A stretch of DNA of 64,000 nt, taken from NCBI GenBank assembly GCA_029891385.1, contig CM057231.1, positions 17,456,300-17,520,299 on the forward strand. The letters are read 5' to 3'. Position numbers and translations under genes: made by a program. The DNA comes from Erythroxylum novogranatense (Eukaryota > Streptophyta > Magnoliopsida > Malpighiales > Erythroxylaceae). Below, one piece after another: positions 55,701 to 64,000 of the stretch. Numbering within the stretch: position 1 is the stretch's first letter; every line of letters starts with the position of its first letter. Under the pieces are notes generated by a model, which did no database searches, was not told the origin of the DNA, and worked only from the letters and a program-made list of their open reading frames with translations.

Positions 55701-56593
55701 ACACCATAACTCCCATTAAATGCATCAACAATCATGATTCATTTAATGCACAATTCAAAGCATAATTCAAGCTTAAATGAAAACTTAACTTAAACCTTAC
55801 CTACTTAAGCTTTTCCCCCTTCAATGCTTTAATCCTACACCAATTTCTCACTTTCTACTTTCTTTACCATCAAACATGTATCTCCTCATCATAGCAAGAA
55901 CACAACTTAGTTGGAAGTAGAAGAACTCTTGAATGTTTGGAGGAAGATGAGGAAAAGAAGAAGAAAGTCAATGGATATGGAGAGGAGATGAAGGTTTCGG
56001 GTGAGAAGGTTTCTAAGAAGCAAAAAAAATCATCTTTTTCATTCTTTATTAAGGCAAAACCGTGGGAGATGGGTAAGGGAGCAATTAATGATAGCATATG
56101 ATGGCAAAATATGATTGGTTCCAAAATTAAAGAAAAGTCAAAGTAATATTTCTTTAATCCAGATCAAAAACTAACCCAATCAACTCAAATGACCCCAATT
56201 TCAATCCCAAAATAATATACCCAATATTACAGTGCCATTGGGTAGAAATTTTCGCTACCAAAAATCGACCGGTTCGCCACTTGGCGATTTTTTTCCGGTC
56301 CAGGAATTTTCTCCGGAAAAATCCAGAAAAATTCCTAAAAATCCCTAAAAATGTAAAACAATTTATGGTGCAGTCCAAATAATTTTCCAAACTCAATTAC
56401 TCCATTAATCACAATGAAACTACATTAGGCACGAAAACCAGGAATGTCATGTATGCATGCGCGGTAAATTCCTGTGCACAATTGTGACTATGCAGCAACC
56501 CTATTATGCATGAGCAGTCCTATAAAGTCCCAATCTAGCTCATCCTATGCCAATTTACTATTCTACCCTTCCAATTGAGGTTGGGATGTTACA
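52774..56593 (-). mobile_element. Solo LTR of a Gypsy element, 3820 bp
   Basis: Minus-strand start TGTAACATCCCAACC, end AAGGGGGCGCTACA, flanked by TCACT (52769-52773 and 56594-56598). It holds the conserved palindrome (53193-53236), hairpins near 53483-53545 and diverged units of roughly 150-200 bp across 54300-55250. At the place where related LTRs have a GC-rich array (about 54225) it has plain AT-rich sequence. The 84-residue frame at 55870-56124 is LTR leader. Confidence 0.9.
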
Positions 56594-56946
56594 TCACTAG
56601 CCTGAATGATGTGAGAAGGATCCGATCTATACCTCCTCAACATAGACACATGGAAAACATCGTGAATCTGCGATAACTCCGGAGGTAACGCCAATCTGTA
56701 GGCGAGTGGTCCAATCCTCTCAAGGATCTCATAAGGACCCACATACCTCGGACTCAACTTCCTTTCGTCAATCTCAATACTCTTTCCAAGGAGATGTCTT
56801 AAGGAACACTTTCTCACCGACCTTGTACTCCATCTCCTTTCGTGAGCATCAACATAACTCTTCATCCTATCCTCAGGTCGCCTTAAGTCACCGCTTAACC
56901 GATTGATTTTCTCAATCGTCATCCTAATCAATTCCGGTCCTTCCAA
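56594..56946 (-). pseudogene. Gypsy 2 integrase C-terminal domain
   Basis: EGPELIRMTIEKI, MKSYVDAHERR, then LSPRYVGPYEILERIGPLAY, IHDVFHVSMLRRYRSDPSH. The middle is shifted (WSTRSVRKCSLRHLLGKS in place of the expected basic GDxVFLKVSP segment), so two compensating frameshifts lie near 56780-56840. It joins the chromodomain after the solo LTR. Confidence 0.88.
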
Positions 56947-56967
56947 TTGCCTCTCTCCTTCTTCATC

Positions 56968-57879
56968 CTAACAGATCGGAGTCCTACATCTCCTCCCATA
57001 CAATGCCTCATATGGAGCCATCTGAATGCTCGAATGGTACGAATTGTTATAAGCAAATTCGACCAACGGCAAATGCTCATCCCAAGCTCCTCTGAAATCC
57101 ATCACACAAGCCCGAAGCATCCCCTCAAGTGTCCGAATAGTGCTCTCTGATTGACCATCCGTCTGAAGGTGAAACGTCGTACTAAAATTCAGCTTCGTCC
57201 CCAGAGCTTCCTGCAAACTACCCCAAAATCTCGAAGTAAACTGCGGATCTCGATCTGACATAATTAATATGGAACTCCATGCAGCCTCACTATCTCATCG
57301 ATATACTTCTTTGCTAGCACATGCAAAGAATTAGTTTGCTTGATCGCCAAAAAGTGGGCTGACTTGGTCAACCGATCTACTATAACCCATATGGCATCAT
57401 GCCTCCTGCTGGTCCTAGGCAAACCCATCAAAAAGTCCATAGTCACCCTTTGCCACTTCCACTCCAGAATAGGCAACGGCCTCATCTTGCCCGAAGGTGT
57501 CCGTGTTCAACCTGACTTATCGACACACTGACACTTCTTCGACAAACTCAACTATATCCTCTTCATGCCTCTCCACCAAAAATGCTCTCTCAAATCTCTG
57601 TACATCCTGGTGCTACCCGGATGCATGGCATAAGGCGATTGTGTGCCTCATCCATAATCTCATCTTTAATCTCCCGCATATCCGAATACACAATCGGTTC
57701 CCCACTATCATAAGCCCATCATCCCGCACATCTATCTCGTAAACCTTACCCTTCCTCAATTTCATCCACGAGATCGCTCAAATCAGATCTTGAGCCTGCA
57801 ATTCCCTAACCTCTTCCTCGAGAATCGGCCTCACTCAAATTAGCGAGAAGACACCGACTCCTCCCGCTTCAAGCTTATC
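56968..57879 (-). pseudogene. Gypsy 2 integrase core
   Basis: [40 protein letters not shown], a break near 57262, [36 protein letters not shown] and [20 protein letters not shown]. This gives D, D and E of the catalytic triad. The zinc-binding part before it (57880-57490) is unreadable beyond short pieces such as CQCVDKS, with several stops and shifts. Confidence 0.88.
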
Positions 57880-58477
57880 TTAAGCTTGGCCATCTCTTCC
57901 AATAAAGGAAGATACACCGATCGAACATGAGCAATCAAGACTTCTCGCCAAGGCATCCGCCACAACATTGGCCTTGCCCGGATGGTACTCAATCAACAGA
58001 TCATAATCTTTAAGTAGCTCAATCCACCTTCTTTGCCTCAAATTCAGTTCCTTCTGACTCAACAAATACTTCAGACTCTTATGATCAGTGAAGATCCGAG
58101 TCTGAACTCCATACAAATAATGCCTCCAAATCTTCAAAGCAAAGATCACCGCTGCTAACTCCAAATCATGCGTTGGATAATTCAGCTCATAAGGCTTCAA
58201 CCGCTTGAAGCATAAGCAATCACCCGATCTCCCCGCATCAAAACACAACCAAGACCCTTCCTCGACGATAATCAGATACAAGATAGCCCTCATCACCCAA
58301 GGCAACATCGAGAATCGGAGCACTCACAACCGGTGCTTGAGCTCCTCAAGCTCCTCCGACACTCCTCACCCAAACAAACTTCGATTTTCCTCAACAACTT
58401 TGTCATCGGCGGCTATCATGGAGAATCCTCCACTAATCTCCCCGTAATACCGCTAAACCCAAAAGCTCCTCACTTCG
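57880..58477 (-). pseudogene. Gypsy 2 RNase H
   Basis: [60 protein letters not shown] and [10 protein letters not shown] are kept. The early part (58320-58477) is damaged by frameshifts. Confidence 0.88.
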
Positions 58478-59122
58478 CTACACTCTTCGGGCTTCCCAAT
58501 TCACCACCGCTTCTATTTTCTTTGGATCCACATGAACTCCTTGCTCTGAGATCACGTGTCCAAAAAATGAAACTTCCCTCAGCCAAAATTCGCATTTATT
58601 GAATTTGGCATACAATTCATTGTTCCTCAAAGTCTCCAAAGCCATCCTCGAATGCTCCTCGTGCTGCCGATCACTCTTGGAATACACCAATATATCATCA
58701 ATAAAGACAATGATAAATTGGTCCAAGAATGGCTTAAATACCCGATTCATCAAATCCATAAACGCTGCCGGAGCATTCGTCTATCCGAAAGGCATCACCA
58801 AAAACTCAAAGTGCCCATACCGAGTCCTGAAAGCGGACTTCGGCACATCCGATTCCTTAATCCTCAACTGGTGATATCCCGATCTCAAATCGATCTTAGA
58901 GAAGACTCTCGCTCCTTGCAATTGATCAAACAGATCATCAATGCGAGGAAGCGGATACTTGTTCTTCACAGTAACCTGATTCAACTTCCTATAGTCCACA
59001 CACATCCTCAAAGATCCATCTTTCTTCTTTACAAAGAGAACCGGAGCTCCCCAAGGAGAAGAACTCGGTCGAATATACCCCTTCTCCAATAATTCCTCCA
59101 ATTGCTCCTTAAGCTCGTTCAA
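58478..59122 (-). pseudogene. Gypsy 2 reverse transcriptase
   Basis: [70 protein letters not shown], then a stop (TAG near 58780), [20 protein letters not shown] and [12 protein letters not shown] is the catalytic motif. The frame then runs [20 protein letters not shown] before breaking. Confidence 0.93.
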
Positions 59123-59835
59123 TTCGCTTGAGCCATCCGGTAGGCGTAATCGAAATCGTCACAGACCGACAAAAGCTCAATGGGAAACTCAATTTCCCGA
59201 GCTAGCGGTAGTCCTGGCAATTCCTCGGGAAAGACGTCCGAGAAATCCCTGACTACTGGAATATCCTCCAGCTTCCCTCTATCAGCCCTGGAGTCGATCA
59301 CATAAGCCAAAAACGCCTCACAACACTTACTCATCATCTTCTCTGCTGTCAATGCTGAAACAATTCTAGGTGGACTCGCTTTCCTGTCCCCAGTAAACAC
59401 CACTCTCTTTCCATTATCCAATTCAAACTCCACTGTCTTCCGTTTACAATCCAAACGGGCATTGTACTTCTCTAAAGTATCCATACCCAAAATCACATCT
59501 AAGCCACTCATCTTTAGTGGCATCAAATCTACCGCTAGAAGATCTCCACCGATGCGAATCTCACAACCTCTATACACTTGACTAATCACAATATACTGAC
59601 CGATTGGAGTACTCACCATCAGCGGAGTATCCAAAGGGCTCACAATCAAATCACACACAGGTCTACTCGACGAAACAAACGAGTGAGTAGAACCCAGATC
59701 AATCAACACAATCACAGCATCAGAAAATAACTGTACTGTACCCGTGATAACATCTGGTGCGGTCTCAGCATCCTCCCTAGTCATCGCAAACACCCTAGCT
59801 GGTGCCCGCCCTCTCGGTCTCCCCGGAAGATTCAC
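59119..59835 (-). pseudogene. Gypsy 2 protease
   Basis: VLIDLGSTHSF is the catalytic site (Asp-Leu-Gly-Ser-Thr). The frame runs [24 protein letters not shown] and REIEFPIEL, all expected for this family. A deletion shortly after the active site (SFVSSSRPVCDL) removes several residues. The frame breaks after REIEF into the RT start. Confidence 0.9.
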
Positions 59836-60800
59836 CCTCTACCAGCATCAATCGCCCACTTCACACGATCCTCCGTCCCATGGTCTCTGTCCTCCTCTGA
59901 GCTTACATCCACCTCTCTCCTGTCAGGAGGCCGAGGACACTCTCTCGCAATGTGTCCCTTCTCCCACAGCTGAAACAAGCTCCCGCCAATCAAGCACTCT
60001 CCTCTATGAGCTCTCCGCAAAGGCTCACACTTCGGGATGAACGATCTATCTCCATCTCCCCTTCTACCGCCACCCACCGTTGAGGCTTGGTGAGAAACAG
60101 TAGAAGTCCTCATCGGCCTTGGTCGGCTCGCACCACTGCTCCTCTCTCTCGATCAACAGGAAGCTCCTAGCACTCATCTGCATAGGAGTACTAGTGCTAC
60201 CCCCTCTCCTGGACTGCTCTCTGCCCTTTCTCTTCTTGTTCACCTTACTCTTGATATTCTCTATATTCTCCACCCTCAGCGCTGCCTCAACCAGCTGCTG
60301 GAAATCACAAAAATTCTGCACAATCACCTTCTCTCTGATAGCTAGGTGCAATCCCGACTCAAACCTGCGACATCTGGCAGCCTCGCTCAGCATCAAATCC
60401 GAAGCATACCGGAATAGCTGTGTGAACCGGTGCTCATACTCACGATACCATATCCTCTCGAGTCAAACCGAGGAACTCCTCTCGCTCACGAACATATACC
60501 TCAGACAAGTACTTCTTCCTAAAAGCAACCACAAAATCCTGCCATGCTAACCCTACTGGCCTCATCTGACACCCCGCATAGCCTCCCACCAGTGAAGTGC
60601 ATCTCCCTGAAGCAAACTCGCCGCATAGATGACCCTCTCGTCATCCTCACACTCCATCTGGTCGAGCACTCTCTCAGTTTTTCGCAACCAAGTCTCAGCT
60701 TCTTCAGGATCTGAAGTCCCAAAGAAATCAACTGCCCCATACTTCCTCAATCTATCAAATCGTCGCCCTTCTTCGAATCAATGAAATGAAGATCGTGGCA
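59832..60800 (-). pseudogene. Gypsy 2 gag
   Basis: RKYGAVDFFGTSDPEEAETW, RTERVLDQMECEDDERVIYA and ASLLQGDALHWWEA give the gag core. Shifts near 60560 and 60400 lead to RCRRFESGLHLAIREKV and QQLVEAALRVENI. A zinc knuckle near 59950 has lost its first cysteines (SLFQLWEKGHIAREC). Confidence 0.88.
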
Positions 60801-61190
60801 TCCGCCCATAGCCTGCACGAATGCTTAAGTAAACGCCTGAAACAGTCTCGGATCTAATGGAGGCACTGGCTCCTGCGGAATCGGAGACTTCTGCGTTTGC
60901 GAAGGAATGGGCTCACTACCTAACCCTATAGAAGCCTCAGCGTTCCACAGGCTATCGACTCATCGATCCTCTCCTCTCTCGCAGAGAGTCAAAAGCAGAT
61001 CCTCGATAACTCCTCGTGTCCTTCTACGAGGTGGCATCGCATCTCTTCAAATGGAAACACTAAGGATTAGCTATATGGCAATCTACATGTATGCATGATA
61101 TGCATATCACTTAATCAATGCAACAAAGAGTCAGATAGCAAACAATTCATCCTAATATGCATTCTAAGCCAAGGACACCTAAACCTAGGC

Positions 61191-61202
61191 GCTCTGATAC
61201 CA
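61191..61202 (-). promoter_or_regulatory. Gypsy 2 primer binding site
   Basis: TGGTATCAGAGC on the minus strand, four bases after the 5' LTR end, complementary to initiator tRNA-Met. Confidence 0.92.
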
Positions 61203-61206
61203 AACA

Positions 61207-63419
61207 TGTTGGGCCCGGGCCCCGGATGTCTGAATTCCCGAGGTGGCACCTCAGGTCCCGCCAGCGTTGGGCGCCCAAATACCTTCGGACCCGATCCCAA
61301 CATCCATACAAAGAACCATTCGATTCATATAACAATACATATACTCATACATATACACATTCTATACATGCATTCTAAACATCCATTCACCATTCCCAAT
61401 TGCATAATTCATCTGTCATTCTCATTCGAAGAAATGCAATAAGTATCTCAAAATATAACACAATACAAAATGAAATTAAATCCCAAAATACAAAAGTATG
61501 CTCCATGATGAAATGTCAGGTGGGCTAACCAAAATACTAACTTATACAAGGCTCCTAACTAGCTCAAGTTTCCGATGCCTTGCAAGGTCAACAATCGCCT
61601 CGATCCGCACTGAGGAGGGAGAGTAATGGGTGAGCAATAAGCTCAATGGCATATACGCTTATAGCCATTGGCAACGAGCCACACAATCAAGCAATATACA
61701 TATATTCATAATTCCACATTCATCAAATAATTCACATTCGTATAAACATAGGTCATGCAATTTCTATTTTTCAACATAACAATTCTTATGCAACAAGTCA
61801 ATCATAGCAAACATGTATTATGCTCAACAAATCCATCGTATATGCACAATCAATTGGTTCGAGAGTTCCGTAAATGATCCGGATAAATCGAAGGTAAATC
61901 CGTAAACTATCCGAGTCCGATTTCTCAAGGATCTCGTTGCCACAAGTGGGCAATCGGGAGAAGGCTTTACTGTCAACGTGCACATGACTTCATCCGTAAC
62001 TCTCTTACCCAAACAAATCACATAATCCATTCGATTCATGCTCATAGCATTTCTCACATTTTTCTCAATTCTCATTCTTGTCCATTACCATAAGGCCTAT
62101 CAAGCCATGCATATTTTTAATCATAATGCAAGTTCACATTTAGTTCAATATTCTCATAGAATTCAACACAAGTAATGTCACATCATGCAAGCAAGCATAC
62201 ATCAGGCAATTTGCCCATACAAACAATAACCATAAACATATTACCCACCTAGTATCGCTTGAGTATCAGACTCACTACTGTCCTTCCTCTTGCGATTGGG
62301 TCAAATCAGCTTGGTTCCCTATAATAAACCAAGTTTCCATACAATTAATATCCATAGCAAATATTCCAATAAGCTTGACAATCAAAATAAGCATTAAAGG
62401 TCTATCTGCGACTTTCATCTAAAATCCTGAACCCTTCGAAACAAATTCCAAACTTCCCTTCTTCATACAACTCGTAGTCCTTAATTCTAGATCACAACGA
62501 ATCCAAAATTACCTTAATCGAACATCTACACCAGAAGATATCCCAAAAAATGTAAAAATCTTACTTTCGGATAACAGGGGGCTCGCCGCGGCGAAGCCGC
62601 GTCGAACGGCCTGCTCGTCGCGGCGACCACAAGTGTGAACACAGGTTCGCACGTCGCGACGAACCGTCCCCCACACGTCGCGGCGAATTTAATTTTCACT
62701 GTCATGATTTAACTCGCACGTCATGAAGTGTTCATATCAAGACGTCATGACGCACGCCCTGGAGAATGTCTCCGAACCCGACTTTTCTGCATTTTCACAA
62801 TTCAATCCTTCTCCAAACAAAAATGCAACACAAATAAGGCATAGATTAAGGCTTCTACTACAGTTCTAACCCATTCTAAGCTTCCAATCCATCTTAAAAT
62901 CATCAACCCAACGATTTATCTATATTTTTCACCCAAAACCCTAAATCATCGATTATGCTCAATCTAAGCTATCTTAATGTTTAATCCATCCAGAAACAAG
63001 ATAGAAAGATGCTAAACTTACCGGAAAACGCCTAAACCGCCGAAACCTTAGAAATCAAGCTCTCTTTTCTCTCCTCTTCTTCCTCCACCGCTTCGCTACT
63101 CCTTCTTCTTCTTCTTCTATTTTCCTTTCTTTCTTTTCTTTTCTATTCTATTTCTTTCCTTTAAAAACCTAAGGATTGGACAAAGACCATTTTACCCCTC
63201 CTCATAAGCCTAAATCCATTCCAACACAAGTAAACTTCCTAAAATGCCCTCACACCTTTTTACCCTATAATCTCTATGTAAAACCACATCATAACGAATT
63301 AGGCTCAAATAAACCGAATTTATGCACTAATACTCCCAATTAACTCAAACTAAGGCATAAAACTACAATTATCACAATTCATGCTTAATATCATCATTAA
63401 AAAATTTTGGGGTCTAACA
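61207..63419 (-). repeat. Gypsy 2 5' LTR
   Basis: Same length as the 3' LTR within one or two bases. The CpG array lies at 62581-62757 and keeps more CGCG cores than its partner. Apart from that array the two LTRs agree over long runs by eye. Confidence 0.95.
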
Positions 63420-64000
63420 AACACTCTCAACTACTCAAATCAACCATAATAAATGCCATAAATGCATCAGAAACCATTAATAACAACATTAAAGCCATTA
63501 ATACTTACCAATCGAAGATCAATCCACAAATCTCTCAAAATCACCGTAAACCCTAAAACTTTCTCAAATCACCGATTAACCACTCTAAACTTCTCAACCT
63601 TCATCAACCACAATAAACAAGTTAGCCTTGTATAAGGAGAAAACCACAAGGAAAAATCGAAGAACCTCACCGATGGGAGGAATCGAAGATCACCGTGGGA
63701 GGAGGAAGAGAAGAATCTAGCTTTTGCCTTAGGAAAATCCCCAATTTCAAACTTAGCTATATATAGACATAGGTCTCCAAATCAGTTTAAATTTTAGTCT
63801 CTAATTTTCAATGGTTCAAAATTTTTATTCCTAGAATCATAAATCAACTCTTCCCATGCCATTTGTCAGTCAATTTCAGAACCGGAATCAAATTCATCAG
63901 TCTATAAGTTATTTTCCCGGTCCGAACTCATAACTCTAAAAATTCCAGAAAATATACCACACAAGATCCTATGCTTCAATTTCAAACTCCAAAATTCAAT
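63420..64000 (-). mobile_element. Gypsy-type LTR, continuing part of the one cut at 50324
   Basis: It starts with the AACAC duplication and continues an AT-rich LTR whose last bases (CCGGTCCGAACTC, AAAAATTCCAGAAAAT, CTTCAATTTC) match the 5' part of the Gypsy 1 LTRs near 27200-27290. The LTR start should lie some 250-300 bases beyond the window. Confidence 0.75.

Larger units (their letters stand above)
50325..63419 (-). mobile_element. Gypsy element 2 (Tekay/Del-like chromovirus), full length, interrupted by a solo LTR
   Basis: LTRs at 50325-52536 (3') and 61207-63419 (5') have TG/CA ends. AACAC flanks the element (50320-50324 and 63420-63424). Minus-strand order: primer site, gag, protease, RT, RNase H, integrase, chromodomain, purine tract. 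The solo LTR at 52774-56593 lies inside the integrase/chromodomain frame. LTR start and coding sequence differ from Gypsy 1, so it is a separate family. Many frameshifts and stops inactivate it. Confidence 0.95.

Overview
This is a plant nuclear window, most likely from a eudicot with a repeat-rich genome. It is almost entirely nested LTR retrotransposons, with remnants of CACTA/En-Spm DNA transposons, a tRNA-derived SINE and two broken copies of ordinary plant genes (BRCA2 and a 3-ketoacyl-CoA synthase). I see no intact cellular gene, no rRNA or tRNA gene and no CRISPR array. The only long undamaged reading frame is a 433-residue accessory gene inside a Copia element.

Layout. 1-1000: decayed Ptta-type transposase (minus) with a 30-bp tandem array upstream of it. 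1556-3738 and 15786-16330: two halves of old Gypsy-type LTR sequence, split by Copia element 1 (3739-15785, plus, target duplication TTGTA). Copia 1 is itself split by a solo LTR (6054-9412, TTAGT). 16330-19320: CACTA remnant with a TNP2-associated N-terminal fragment. 20575-21345: BRCA2 pseudogene fragment. 22820-23372: KCS pseudogene, cut by Copia element 2 (23373-37209, minus). Copia 2 is split by Gypsy element 1 (24894-34494, minus, ATGTC). 37210-48025: non-autonomous long-LTR element (LARD-like, tRNA-Asp-type primer site), split by a solo LTR (39375-44029, TGGAG). 48037-48362: head-to-tail SINE pair. 48366-50324 and 63420-64000: one more Gypsy LTR running off the window. It is split by Gypsy element 2 (50325-63419, minus, AACAC), which is split in turn by a solo LTR (52774-56593, TCACT) inside its chromodomain.

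The Gypsy elements look like Tekay/Del-type chromoviruses: the order is gag, protease, RT, RNase H, integrase, chromodomain, the primer site matches initiator tRNA-Met, and most LTRs begin TGTAACA. All their coding regions carry stops and frameshifts. The Copia elements look like the SIRE/Maximus (Sirevirus) lineage: long gag, multiple polypurine tracts and an extra gene between pol and the 3' LTR.

Most interesting signals. (1) Both Copia elements carry the same kind of accessory gene. In each, a short element-specific motif is arrayed both in the LTR and in the gap between pol and the accessory gene: AGTCGACTA in Copia 1, AGGAGCCTA in Copia 2. This looks like a self-recognition or regulatory system whose motif has switched between families. 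(2) The Gypsy LTRs share one position that holds completely different tandem arrays in different elements (GTAGACGC units, CGTCGCGACG-like palindromes, or none). (3) The same LTRs carry runs of small hairpins with compensatory base changes. (4) The BRCA2 and KCS fragments lie close together among transposon debris.
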